Positions 30,303 to 39,170 of a stretch of DNA of 39,179 nucleotides are shown piece by piece (within the stretch, counting starts at the first letter, position 1; each line of letters begins with the position of its first letter). A program made the position numbers and the translations under genes. The stretch is taken from positions 1-39,179 of the forward strand of contig CACWIW010000045.1 of the NCBI GenBank assembly GCA_902761035.1. The letters run 5' to 3'. The notes under the pieces were generated by a model. That model saw nothing but the letters and a program-made list of their open reading frames with translations, was not told the origin of the DNA and made no database searches. The DNA comes from an uncultured bacterium (GTDB lineage: Bacteria > Verrucomicrobiota > Kiritimatiellia > RFP12 > UBA1067).

Positions 30303-33190
30303 TTCCCCGCCTCCCGCTTCTCCTGCATGGTAAACTTCTGCACCGCCACGTCAAACTCCAGCGCCTCGTCGATCTGGCTCTCCTTCACGAATACATACCG
30401 CCATTCCTTCCGGCCCGCCGCCGCCTCCGCGCCGGAAACGACCTTGCACCACTCCACCGCCGCATTGGCCTTGTCGATGACGTCGGCGTCTTCCGCCGCG
30501 CCGTCCGCCTTGACCTCGCAGATGTATTTGCCGCCCTTCGTCTCAACGACGAAATCCGGGAAGTAGTTTTCGCCGTTGTTCCGCCTGATCGAGAAGTTGC
30601 TGTACTGTGGCCTGAACCACGATACCACATCCTCCCCGCGATCCAAGATCACGGCAAACTCCCTCTCCGGCTCGCTCTCGAACTTCTGCTTCTCGTAGAG
30701 GCACTTCTTGAACCCCGTGAACACCATCGACTTGATTCTCCCCCGCTCGCCCGGCTTTATCGACACGGCGAAGTCGCGGAACTGATCCGTCTCGCCGATG
30801 AGCGCGCTCGAAAGCCCCAGCGGCTGACACCCCGGTATCACCTTGAATTCATACCCGCCGCCCTCGTAATGCGCGTGCTTCAGCAGCTGGTCGCGTATGA
30901 CGGTGGCGATGCGGTCCATGTTGTTGCGCATGATGTTGGCCGCCGTGTCGGCACCGTCGCGCGCTTCCAGAAACGACACCGCCTGCTGCGCAAGCTTTGC
31001 GACAAGCCCAGAATTGCCATCGTAGTCGATCGCGCCCATCTTCCGCAGCTTTCCGATCAGCGTCGTGAGATGGTTCGCCGCCGCATCGCCGCCATCCCCT
31101 TCAATCACCTTCATCCCCTCGCCGGTGCGGATGTTCGTCACTTTGATTTTGTCGTCAACGGGATTGAGCGCCTTCAGTTCCTCCGCATCGAGATTGAAAT
31201 CCTCAAACGACTGCACGACCACGCCCTTCGGCTCGCGGAAGACCTTGGGAATGAAGATGGTCAACGACGCCACCGCCTTGCAGGCCTTCTCCAGCTGCTG
31301 AACGTCTGGCGCTTCGCCCGTGGTTTCCTTCACTTTCTCCGACGCCTCGGCAACGACCGCCTGGAACGTGGCCGCGTCCGTGAGGTCGCAGGCGGAGAGG
31401 TTTTCCGACCGTTCATCGATGGTATTCTGGATCGCCTCCAACGCCGCACCAAACGACGGTGTGAGGTCTTCTACTCCAATCTCGCCCGACGCTGGGATAT
31501 ACGGCGCACCTAAATTTCGGGCCGCCCGGTGGTCGGCCCCTACCGACGGTAGGGCGCGATCACCGAGCGCGCCGCATGGTAGGGCGCGATCACCGAGCGC
31601 GCCGCATGGTAGGGCGCGATCACCGAGCGCGCCGCCCTTCGCCACCTCGGCGATCTGCCGGCTCGCCGGCGCGATGGGAGCCACCCTTTTCTTCTCGTCG
31701 TTGCCGTCCTCGTCGATGATGTAGCTCTTGAACATCGCCAGCTTTTCATCCTTCGCCCGATTGATGATCTCGGCGTAGTTGTCGTGCGAGACGACCGTCA
31801 GCATATCCACCGCCTCCTCGCCCGTACGCTCGCCGTACGGCAGACGTAGCCCGCGCCCGATGGACTGCTCCACGAGGTTCACCGAGTTCGCGGCCCTCAG
31901 GGGCACGATGGTGTAGAGGTTCGTGACGTCCCAGCCTTCGCTGAGCATGTTCACGTGGATAACGATCTCAATCGGATTCCCCGGCTTCTCGATTTCCAGC
32001 AACTGCCCCACCGTCTTTTCCTCTTCCGACGCGCTCATGCCGGAATAGACCTTCACGATCTTCCCCTTGTACGCGCCCTTGCGGAAAGAATCGCCCTCCA
32101 TATACGCCTGAAGCTCGTCGGCATGCGCCTGATCCGCCGCCACCACGAGCATGAACGGCTTCACGACGTCCTTGCCGTGGTTCTGCGCCCAGTTCGCAAG
32201 CGCGGCCTTGGTGTTTTCATGGATGAGCGCTCCGTCGTTCAGTTTCAACTGCTCCAGCTCCGGCGAATCCTTCACATGCTCCGTGATGTTGAATCCCTTG
32301 CGCGTCGCGATTGCCGGCTCCTTCACGAAACCATCACGCATCGCCGCGGCGAGTTTGTATTCGTAGGCGATGTTGTTGAACGGAATCTCCTTGTTGTTCC
32401 TGATGATCCTCGGCGTGGCCGTCAGCTCTATGCCAAGCACCGGCTTCAGCTCGTTAATCGCCGCCGCGCCGGCGTCGGCACGGTAGCGGTGCGCTTCGTC
32501 CATCAGCACCACGAGGTCGTTGCGGCTTGCGAGGTAGTTGAAGTAGCTCTCGCCGATGTTCTCGATCAATCGCCTGATTCGCGCCACCTTCGCCCTTTCA
32601 TCCTTCGCGTCGAAGTGGCCTTTGTCCTTCGCCGTCAGCTTCGAGATGTTGAAGATGTTGATGACGACACCCCCGAAGAGGTCGTTTTCCTGCACGCCCT
32701 TCCCCGACTGGTAGGTTTCGCCCGTGATGATGATCGGGGGATTGCCGGCGAAAGCGCTGATGCCGGAGAAAACATACTTCGGCGTGCCGGGCGTGAAATC
32801 GACCTTGAGCTTTTCGTAGATCGTGAGGTTCGGCGCGATTACCATGAAGTTCCTGATGCCATGCGCCTCATGGAGATAGGCGATGAACGCGCCCATGAGG
32901 CGAGTCTTGCCCACGCCCGTCGCAAGCGCGAAACAGAGCGAGCAGAAGTCGTGGTCGAAACCCTTCACGGTGGGGCATATCTTCCGCACCGCCTCCAACT
33001 GCGCCGCCAAATCCGGTAGGGCGCGATCACCGAGCGCGCCGTACCAAACCTCCCCCGCCACCTTCGCGAGGATTTCCAGCGAATCGGCCTGTGGCTTGCG
33101 GAGGCTCAACGCCTGGCTGATTTCATTGAGAAGCCATCCTTGGGCGGGGTTCGGGGCCGCCAGAGGCCCCGTCGTCTTTGTCGTATCCAT
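30299..33190 (-). CDS. Type III restriction enzyme Res subunit (helicase-nuclease)
   Basis: A 963-residue SF2 helicase-nuclease that, with Mod, translocates on or slides along DNA and cuts unmodified sites. Walker A ATGVGKTR is at 90-97, DEAH at 231-234, then ELTATPRI, and motif VI QSIGRGLRLPYG. The C-terminal nuclease YFPDFVVETKGGKYICEVKA lies near 875-895 with the PD...E-x-K pattern. The ATG shares one base with the Mod stop (TGATG at 33192-33188). Three non-native insertions are repeat-encoded: residues about 5-17 (REP module), 50-59 (GALGDRALP) and 517-560 (three GALGDRALP units plus a diverged one). All keep the frame and miss the catalytic motifs. Confidence 0.92.
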   Translation of the reverse strand: MDTTKTTGPLAAPNPAQGWLLNEISQALSLRKPQADSLEILAKVAGEVWYGALGDRALPDLAAQLEAVRKICPTVKGFDHDFCSLCFALATGVGKTRLMGAFIAYLHEAHGIRNFMVIAPNLTIYEKLKVDFTPGTPKYVFSGISAFAGNPPIIITGETYQSGKGVQENDLFGGVVINIFNISKLTAKDKGHFDAKDERAKVARIRRLIENIGESYFNYLASRNDLVVLMDEAHRYRADAGAAAINELKPVLGIELTATPRIIRNNKEIPFNNIAYEYKLAAAMRDGFVKEPAIATRKGFNITEHVKDSPELEQLKLNDGALIHENTKAALANWAQNHGKDVVKPFMLVVAADQAHADELQAYMEGDSFRKGAYKGKIVKVYSGMSASEEEKTVGQLLEIEKPGNPIEIVIHVNMLSEGWDVTNLYTIVPLRAANSVNLVEQSIGRGLRLPYGERTGEEAVDMLTVVSHDNYAEIINRAKDEKLAMFKSYIIDEDGNDEKKRVAPIAPASRQIAEVAKGGALGDRALPCGALGDRALPCGALGDRALPSVGADHRAARNLGAPYIPASGEIGVEDLTPSFGAALEAIQNTIDERSENLSACDLTDAATFQAVVAEASEKVKETTGEAPDVQQLEKACKAVASLTIFIPKVFREPKGVVVQSFEDFNLDAEELKALNPVDDKIKVTNIRTGEGMKVIEGDGGDAAANHLTTLIGKLRKMGAIDYDGNSGLVAKLAQQAVSFLEARDGADTAANIMRNNMDRIATVIRDQLLKHAHYEGGGYEFKVIPGCQPLGLSSALIGETDQFRDFAVSIKPGERGRIKSMVFTGFKKCLYEKQKFESEPEREFAVILDRGEDVVSWFRPQYSNFSIRRNNGENYFPDFVVETKGGKYICEVKADGAAEDADVIDKANAAVEWCKVVSGAEAAAGRKEWRYVFVKESQIDEALEFDVAVQKFTMQEKREAGK
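31519..31633 (-). repeat. Four hairpin elements inside res
   Basis: Copies at 31519-31539 (arms GGGCCG/CGGCCC), 31553-31573, 31583-31603 and 31613-31633 (arms GGCGCG/CGCGCC). The last three have a 30-bp period. Orientation is opposite to the intergenic array. They encode repeated GALGDRALP. Confidence 0.9.
33020..33040 (-). repeat. Single hairpin element near the res 5' end
   Basis: Arms GGCGCG/CGCGCC; encodes GALGDRALP at about residues 51-59 of Res. Confidence 0.85.
33138..33176 (-). repeat. REP module at the very start of res
   Basis: The plus strand begins CCTTGGGCGGGGTTCGGGG, then a GGGGCC/GGCCCC hairpin and GTCGTC. It supplies residues about 5-17 of Res (TTGPLAAPNPAQG). It shares its first 15 bases with the copies at 6191-6247 and 29489-29527. 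Confidence 0.8.
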
Positions 33191-34809
33191 CAAAATAATT
33201 CTCCTTGCTCCAATTCACCCTGCGACATCGGCAGATTAGCCACATTGAGGCTGTAGTCATCATGCCCCCATTCGCATTTCTTCAACACCGCCTCCGGTAT
33301 CTTCTTGAGCCGCACGTTGGCCGCCCCGCGACCGCCGCCGTCGCACTCAAACCCCTTGCAGCAGATTAGCAGCGACCGCTTCGCGCCCACCTGCTCGCTG
33401 ATGTCATCCAACTCGGCCTTGCGGATGAAGTTGGTCGTCACGTAGATGAAGGACCGCTCCGTCGAATGCCCGTGGATGAAGTATTCAGTGTTACTCGGCG
33501 CGTAGGTATAGCCCTCGAGCTTGCACACCGCCTCGGCAAGCATCGCGGGGTTGTACTTCTGGTTGATCACCTCCTGCCCCCATTGGTCTTTCGTGATAAG
33601 CGTGGGCGCAAGCTCATAGAAACGATACCCGCCGCCGCCCTTCCAATCAACGGCCTTCGTGATGCCGCCAGCGTCGGTGCCGTCGATCACCTTGTCGAGC
33701 CGCACCTTGCAATGCGTGTAGCAGTGGTCGCCGAGTTCAACGCCGATCCATCGCCGCCCCATCTTATGCGCCACCGCCGCCGTCGTACCAGAACCGAGGA
33801 AGGAATCAAGCACCAAGTCACCGGGGTTGGTGGCAAGGGTCAAGATACGTTGAATAAGGCGTTCGGGTTTTGGGGTAGCAAATGAATTTCCTGGTGATAA
33901 TCGTTTCTGTTCTTCTTTTGCTTCTTGGTTATCACCAACCTCCTCTCTGAAGAATATTGTTTTAGCCACAACGCCCTGTTTTACCTCTGAAAGGAATCGT
34001 TTGACTTGTGGCCGTGATTTTCCGTCTTTTCCAAAATAAAAGCGGTTGTCTTTGAGCATCTCAGCAGCCGATTCTTTACTGAAACGATAGCAACTTCCTT
34101 TGGGCGGGAAATACTCTTCGCCCGTACTTGGATTTGTTATGGCAAACACGCCTGATTCAGAAAATGATTTCACAAGAACATCGCCTGGTTTCCATGGCCC
34201 ACGAGGATCATTATCGGGATTCTTGTACCTTGCGTTCATTTCTGCTGTTCTTGGGAGGAGATTCGGTCTCCATGCAGATTTATCTTTTGCATATACGAGA
34301 ATGAAATCGTGGCTGTCGCTAAGCCATTTTGCATCACTCTGTGGCGAATATTTCTTTTCCCAAATCACAGTCGCCACAAAGTTTTCCCTTCCAAATATCT
34401 CATCGCAAATGACCTTGAGATAATGCCCCTCGTCATCATCGATATTGATCCAGAGGCTGCCGTTCTTTTCGAGAAGATTATAGAGCATCACAATTCTCTC
34501 CCTCATCAGCCCCAGCCAGATGGAATGTTCAAGGCCGTCGTCGTAATGCTCGAAGGCGTTGCCGGTGTTGTAGGGCGGATCGATGTAGATGCACTTCACC
34601 TTGCCGGTGAATTGCTGCTCAAGCGCCTTGAGGGCGAGGAGGTTGTCGCCGTGGATGAGCATGTTGTCGAAGATGTCCTTGCCGTCGCGGCGACGCGTGG
34701 CGGCGTGGTGGGATTTCGCGGCATCCTCCACCAACACGCGCGGCTCGAGGCGCGGTCGCTTATCCTTGCCGATCCAGGTGAGTTCAAGCTTTTGCTTCTG
34801 CTGCTGCAT
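33190..34809 (-). CDS. Type III DNA adenine methyltransferase Mod subunit
   Basis: A 539-residue beta-class N6-adenine methyltransferase. The catalytic DPPY (CIYIDPPYNTGNAF) is at 77-80 and precedes the SAM-binding motif LVLDSFLGSGTTAAVAH near 337-353, the order found in type III Mod and related enzymes. The target-recognition region lies between them. Mod supplies sequence recognition for both modification and cleavage. AAAGGA precedes ATG 34809 by 8 bases. Its stop overlaps the Res start, so the subunits are co-translated. No simple-sequence tract typical of phase-variable mod genes is inside it, but the hairpin array lies immediately upstream. Confidence 0.93.
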   Translation of the reverse strand: MQQQKQKLELTWIGKDKRPRLEPRVLVEDAAKSHHAATRRRDGKDIFDNMLIHGDNLLALKALEQQFTGKVKCIYIDPPYNTGNAFEHYDDGLEHSIWLGLMRERIVMLYNLLEKNGSLWINIDDDEGHYLKVICDEIFGRENFVATVIWEKKYSPQSDAKWLSDSHDFILVYAKDKSAWRPNLLPRTAEMNARYKNPDNDPRGPWKPGDVLVKSFSESGVFAITNPSTGEEYFPPKGSCYRFSKESAAEMLKDNRFYFGKDGKSRPQVKRFLSEVKQGVVAKTIFFREEVGDNQEAKEEQKRLSPGNSFATPKPERLIQRILTLATNPGDLVLDSFLGSGTTAAVAHKMGRRWIGVELGDHCYTHCKVRLDKVIDGTDAGGITKAVDWKGGGGYRFYELAPTLITKDQWGQEVINQKYNPAMLAEAVCKLEGYTYAPSNTEYFIHGHSTERSFIYVTTNFIRKAELDDISEQVGAKRSLLICCKGFECDGGGRGAANVRLKKIPEAVLKKCEWGHDDYSLNVANLPMSQGELEQGELF

Positions 34810-34833
34810 GGTTAATTCCTTTCAATTCGTTTC

Positions 34834-35106
34834 GGCGCGCTCGGTGATCGCGCCCTACCGCTGCCATCCGGCGCGCTCGGCAAGCGAGCCCTACCATCGC
34901 CATCCGGCGCGCTCGGTGATCGCGCCCTACCGCTGCCATCCGGCGCGCTCGGTGAGCGAGCCCTACCATCGCCATCCGGCTCGCTCGGCGAGCGAGCCCT
35001 ACCATCGCCATCCGGCGCGCTCGGTGATCGCGCCCTACCATCGCCATCCGGCTCGCTCGGCGAGCGAGCCCATTGCGGGTTCGGGGGCTTGCCCCCGTAT
35101 CATTGT
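34834..35106 (-). repeat. Seven-unit 36-bp hairpin array plus REP, between Z1 and mod
   Basis: Hairpins start at 34834, 34870, 34906, 34942, 34978, 35014 and 35050, exactly 36 bp apart. Each is a 21-base hairpin followed by CTACC(G/A)(C/T)(T/C)GCCATCC-type spacer. Stem position 4 is G:C in units 1, 3 and 6, T:A in units 5 and 7, and mismatched in hybrid units 2 and 4. Unit 7 runs into a REP hairpin (GGGTTCGGGGGCTTGCCCCC, 35079-35098). In the transcript the array forms a chain of stems in the 240-base gap between the Z1 and mod genes. Confidence 0.95.
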
Positions 35107-35125
35107 CATCCTCTCCCACCTTGCC

Positions 35126-38100
35126 TCACCCTTGATACTGCCATGTGACCGGGCGGCCGCAGGTTTTGGCGATGTGGTTTTCCGCCATCACCTCCGGCGT
35201 GATCAGTTTGTTGAACCGCGCCTGATGCGCTGAATTGCCGGCGCTGAAAAGTGCCGCAAGTTTCTCGTTGGAGGCCAGCGTCTCCGCGAAGATATCGGCC
35301 ATCTTATGCGGATTGCCATCCTTCTGGAGCATTGCCACGGCGGCGGCAAGCAGCTCTGCATCCAATCGCGCCTCCACTCCCTTCTTGCCGCCCCATCCAA
35401 GCGGCATATACCATTCGCGTTTCGGCACCAGCTCGTAGTTGCGGCCTTTGGGAATCTTAGCGATATTGGCGTTGAAGAAGCTTTCCGAGCAGCCAGCGCC
35501 GAACTTCGTCATGATGGTGCTGCGGAGCATTGCTGTGGGCATCGGGAAAGCATATTCCCCAAGCACCTCCTCCACGGCCTCGTAGAACTTGGCGCGCGTG
35601 GGCGGCTGCGGCTTCGCCTGTAAGCCCACGCTGTAGGCAATGAAACGCTCCGGCTCGTGCTTCGGCCAGTGGAAGGTTATTGCCGCGAGCGGCGGCAACC
35701 CCTCGACTGGAGGCTTGATGAAGTAGAATTGGAGGATCGGCGTGAAATCCTTCGCCGTATCGAATACCCTCGCCATGTATGCGGAGTTGGCGCGTGTGTT
35801 GTAGCCACCATATTCCTTGCCCTTGAAAAGACTTCTGAACTCGCCCGGAAGTTTCTTTTCGTATGGAGCCTTGTCGTTGACCGCCATAAACGCCCCGAAT
35901 CGCTCCGCAAGGTTGGCTTCGATCTCTTTTTTATTGCTTGGATACGGCGCAAGCCATTTCTCCACGCCCTTGGGCAGCGACGGCCCCTGCATTGCGAGAT
36001 TGGGTATGATGTAAACGTGAAGCAGCTCCCTGAAGAAATTGTAGTCGGTTTCGTTGATCGCCTTGGCGGGCGTGTCGGAGTAGAAGGCAATGTACCGGCG
36101 CGGGGTGATGTAGTGCGCCACGCCATTGACAATGCTTGTCGGATTCGGTGCGCCAAGGTCGTACGCCGTGCCGTTGACCTTGAACTCCGACTTGCCGGTC
36201 TCGTCCTTGTCGTTTGCGATTACGACCTTCCAGTTGACGCTCGTGTTATTCTCGATCTCCTTAACGAGCCCGCGAAACGCCAGCCGCGAGGCATCGGAGG
36301 AGAGAACTGCAGCGTCCTCGAGGAATTCCACCATAACGCTCTTGGGCACGTTGCGCCAGAGGGTGAATTTCCCGTAGTCGTCGGCGCAATTCTGCTCGCG
36401 TTTCTTCTGTTCGTCGGGCGAGATGGCGTAGTCTTTCTGGAGGAGCGCGAGGAATTCCATGATGCGCTTGTTTACGGCGGCGACTTCATGCGGCGCCACG
36501 GAAAGGTAGCCGATGCCGCCAGACGTGCCGATGCCAGTGCCGCGCTTGCTTTTCGCCTTGTCGCGTCCGGTGAGGCGGCGTCCGCAGTAATAGACGAGCA
36601 GGTAGTGCTCCTGGTCGCTCGGTGAGTAGCCCAGCTCGAAGTTCTCCATGATGCTCGCGTGCATCTTGTCCTCGATCACGGCCACGTCCTTCATCGCGGC
36701 CACCGATTCCGGCGTCATCCACACGCGCGGCAGAAGCTCGTAGCCCATGCGGTAGCCGAACCAGCGGCCCATCTGCGTCATGGTATCTACGGCCACCGTT
36801 TTCCTCACGCGGTCGAAGTAGCTGGCCACGAGCCCCGCAAGCGTAAGACCGCGCGAGATGGTGTTGCCGCCGCAGATGAACCAGAGGTGGTCTTCCACGT
36901 ATGGCGTCGATCCCTCCGCCTGCGTGTAGTCCACCTGGTTCTGCTTCTGCGTGTTGTTGATGATAATTACGTGCCGGTTTTCGACCTTGAAGAAATGCTG
37001 GAGATATGGCTCTATCACATCCCATGCAGGCACGGGATCAACCTTCCCGTAGCTGCCCGGTGCGTCATATCCCTCTGGGTTGAAGAGCGCGTCGAACTCC
37101 TTTACGCCAAATCGGGATGTCTCCTTCTCCCACAGCTTCTTGCATTCCGCGATGAACGCAGCCTTGTTTGCGCCGTCCCCGAAGATGAAGCCGAAGTAGT
37201 CATTGAGGATTTTCGCCGTCTCGGAATGGAGTTTCGTGTTCTGGTGGATGTTGAAGAGCATCGTCGTCCATCGGAGGTCGATCTCGTTCAGTTTCTTTGC
37301 AAGCTCGATTTCATCCTCAATCTTTTCCTTCATCTTGGGCACGTCAATCGCGAGACGATGCCAGCGACGTGCGGCGGCGCAGCAGAAAGACCATGCAACG
37401 GCATCCTTGAGCGACTGCCATACGACCTTCTTGTGGTCGTCGAAGGTGCAGCCCAGATCATCCCCCACCTTCACCGTGTGCGACGGCGCGGTCTTTTGGG
37501 ACTTGTCGCACTTCGCATCGTGCGCGGTGGCTTTCTTCTTTGATGAACTGCCGTTGGCGCTGACGAGCGGATCGACGACCATGTTTTTCTCGTCTTCGGG
37601 GATGGAGCGGATGATGTCCATCCGCGCCGTGGCCTCCTTGAGGTTGCGCCCGTAGATTTCATCGAGGCCGAAGTACTTGGGCGACTTCTCTATGGAGGCG
37701 ATGAAGTCGGCGTAGATATCGGTCTGGTCGGGGCGCTCGTTGAGGATGCAGGCGTAGGGCGTTGCCGTGTAGGCGATGTACGCGCAACGGGCGAATGGAT
37801 AGGTGTAGGGGGCGTCTTTGTTCGGTCTATCGACGAGCGAGATGATGGCCTTGTTGATGGAGCTGCGGTCTTTCGCGATCTTGAAGGCGGCCGTCAGCAC
37901 CTTGATGAAGTCGGATGCCCGGCGACACGGTTCGTAGTTCTTGCCGCCGAAGAAGTTTTGCGCCTTGAGGTAGAGAGGTTCGCCTGTGACCTCCGTCTGC
38001 CATGAACCGTCGGCGGAGGCGTTCTCGGCTGCGGTCAGGTTAAGGCCTAGCAGTTCACGGAAACTGAAATCGCCGTTGTCGCCGTTGATGATCTTTTGCA

Positions 38101-38857
38101 TCTTGCCCTTGGCGGAACCTGGCGCGATAAGATAATCCCTGAGAGCGCGGTAGGTCTTGGCCTGGGCTGTGTTTTCGGCATCGTCCGGCGGTTCGATTTT
38201 AAGCAGGCCTTCCAGCCAGTCGGCGAGGTCGTCGTAGTCGGCCGCCTCGCATTCGCGCATGGCGGTTGCCACGTCATCGACGATATCCTTCGGGTCTTCC
38301 GTCTTGGCATCCTTGCCGGCGTTGGAGTTGGGCGTGGCGTTGTCGGCCTCGTCGTCGATCACCAATACGCGCATGTGAGGCGCATATTGCTTGTTGGCTT
38401 CCATCCATTTCGCAATGCGTTCAAGCGAAGCCTTTTCCTTCATGGCTACGCCCCAATAGAAGAAAGGATCGTCGTCCTCAAGGTCGCTTGCGTCTTCGTT
38501 GTAGGCGTTGTCAAGCAGGTTGAGCCGTTGCGCTTTTTTCTGCTTCACGCCTGATTTCTTGAAATCCCGCATGATGCGGTCTTCGGTCTGCTTTGCGAGT
38601 GCCGTTATCGCGCTCGTGAGGATGATTATCACATTCCATCCGGCGTCCGCCGCCTTCAACGCAAGGCCCACGTAGTTGCGCGTCTTTCCGGACTGGACAC
38701 GCCCCACCACGAGACCGGAGAGACGGCCAGTTACATGGCAATCTTCATCAGGGTCGTTCAGCAACTTATCCATTCGCCCCATGATGGAATCAACCGACGA
38801 ACGCGTCCGCTCGTCGTTCTTCGTTACAGTTTCGATGTAACGATCGTAAAAGCCCAT
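35126..38857 (-). CDS. Z1-domain ATPase (helicase-like defence protein)
   Basis: A 1243-residue protein. The N-terminal P-loop domain has Walker A GRVQSGKTRNYVG (GRVQSGKT at 52-59) and Walker B VLVIDDEADN (DDEAD at 168-172). The Z1 signature WFICGGNTISRGLTLAGL is near 655-680, followed by MGRWFGYRMGYELLPRVW. Z1 proteins are superfamily-2-like ATPases found in some restriction-modification and MORC-related defence clusters. The C-terminal 350 residues are unassigned. ATG 38857 follows AAGGAG. It shares strand and order with mod, res and the ASCH gene, but a 316-base gap containing the hairpin array separates it from mod. It may be part of one system or a neighbouring one. Confidence 0.85.
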   Translation of the reverse strand: MGFYDRYIETVTKNDERTRSSVDSIMGRMDKLLNDPDEDCHVTGRLSGLVVGRVQSGKTRNYVGLALKAADAGWNVIIILTSAITALAKQTEDRIMRDFKKSGVKQKKAQRLNLLDNAYNEDASDLEDDDPFFYWGVAMKEKASLERIAKWMEANKQYAPHMRVLVIDDEADNATPNSNAGKDAKTEDPKDIVDDVATAMRECEAADYDDLADWLEGLLKIEPPDDAENTAQAKTYRALRDYLIAPGSAKGKMQKIINGDNGDFSFRELLGLNLTAAENASADGSWQTEVTGEPLYLKAQNFFGGKNYEPCRRASDFIKVLTAAFKIAKDRSSINKAIISLVDRPNKDAPYTYPFARCAYIAYTATPYACILNERPDQTDIYADFIASIEKSPKYFGLDEIYGRNLKEATARMDIIRSIPEDEKNMVVDPLVSANGSSSKKKATAHDAKCDKSQKTAPSHTVKVGDDLGCTFDDHKKVVWQSLKDAVAWSFCCAAARRWHRLAIDVPKMKEKIEDEIELAKKLNEIDLRWTTMLFNIHQNTKLHSETAKILNDYFGFIFGDGANKAAFIAECKKLWEKETSRFGVKEFDALFNPEGYDAPGSYGKVDPVPAWDVIEPYLQHFFKVENRHVIIINNTQKQNQVDYTQAEGSTPYVEDHLWFICGGNTISRGLTLAGLVASYFDRVRKTVAVDTMTQMGRWFGYRMGYELLPRVWMTPESVAAMKDVAVIEDKMHASIMENFELGYSPSDQEHYLLVYYCGRRLTGRDKAKSKRGTGIGTSGGIGYLSVAPHEVAAVNKRIMEFLALLQKDYAISPDEQKKREQNCADDYGKFTLWRNVPKSVMVEFLEDAAVLSSDASRLAFRGLVKEIENNTSVNWKVVIANDKDETGKSEFKVNGTAYDLGAPNPTSIVNGVAHYITPRRYIAFYSDTPAKAINETDYNFFRELLHVYIIPNLAMQGPSLPKGVEKWLAPYPSNKKEIEANLAERFGAFMAVNDKAPYEKKLPGEFRSLFKGKEYGGYNTRANSAYMARVFDTAKDFTPILQFYFIKPPVEGLPPLAAITFHWPKHEPERFIAYSVGLQAKPQPPTRAKFYEAVEEVLGEYAFPMPTAMLRSTIMTKFGAGCSESFFNANIAKIPKGRNYELVPKREWYMPLGWGGKKGVEARLDAELLAAAVAMLQKDGNPHKMADIFAETLASNEKLAALFSAGNSAHQARFNKLITPEVMAENHIAKTCGRPVTWQYQG

Positions 38858-38940
38858 CCTCGATTCTCCTTGGCGCCCTCATCGCCGTCGGAGAAGTTCC
38901 GTGCATGAAAGTGGGGCGTACCTGTGACTCCCCATACACT

Positions 38941-39165
38941 CAACCGAAGCCCTACCACAGGCCCAACAAAGATGCACGGGGCAGATACGCCCCGTGAAGG
39001 GCATAATTACCCTGTGCCGTCTTTGTTGCGTACTTCGTGAGTACTATGAAATAGGTGGTAGTATTTCGGTTGAAACGGCTTACCCACCTCAGCCATCGAC
39101 GGGATTTCTCCCCCGCCTACATGCTGAAGTTTGGCTGATCTCGGTTTTTCAACCGATTTCAACGG
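38941..39165 (-). ncRNA. Structured, RNA-like leader upstream of Z1
   Basis: No gene fits. Complementary segments: 38941-38958 with 39055-39072 (15 of 18 pairs); CAACAAAGA 38964-38972 with TCTTTGTTG 39020-39028; hairpin CACGGGGC/GCCCCGTG (38975-38996); AGGG/CCCT (38998-39013); GTACT/AGTAC (39030-39044); TCAGCCA/TGGCTGA (39089-39138). Segment 39066-39075 can instead pair perfectly with 39147-39156, which excludes the first pairing, as in a switch. An extended -10 box on the minus strand at 39171-39179 would start a transcript near 39163. Alternatively, on the plus strand it could be the end of an IS200/IS605-type element, since a small hairpin precedes TTTCAAC. No known RNA family recognised. 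Confidence 0.5.
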
Positions 39166-39170
39166 CGGGA

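Noticed and set aside
33190..34809. Phase-variable mod gene
   Set aside because: No simple-sequence repeat tract was found inside mod; only the upstream hairpin array might vary.
34834..35106. CRISPR-like array (regular 36-bp period)
   Set aside because: The whole 36-bp unit, including the spacer part, is repeated almost unchanged; there are no unique spacers and no cas genes.
38941..39165. TnpB/IscB-type guide RNA
   Set aside because: The terminal hairpin followed by TTTCAAC is suggestive on the plus strand, but no tnpB, iscB or tnpA gene is in the window. Kept only as an alternative.
38881..39170. tmRNA, RNase P, SRP or 6S RNA, or group II intron domain V in the right-edge structure
   Set aside because: None of the conserved sequence cores of these RNAs could be matched by eye; only local stems are visible.
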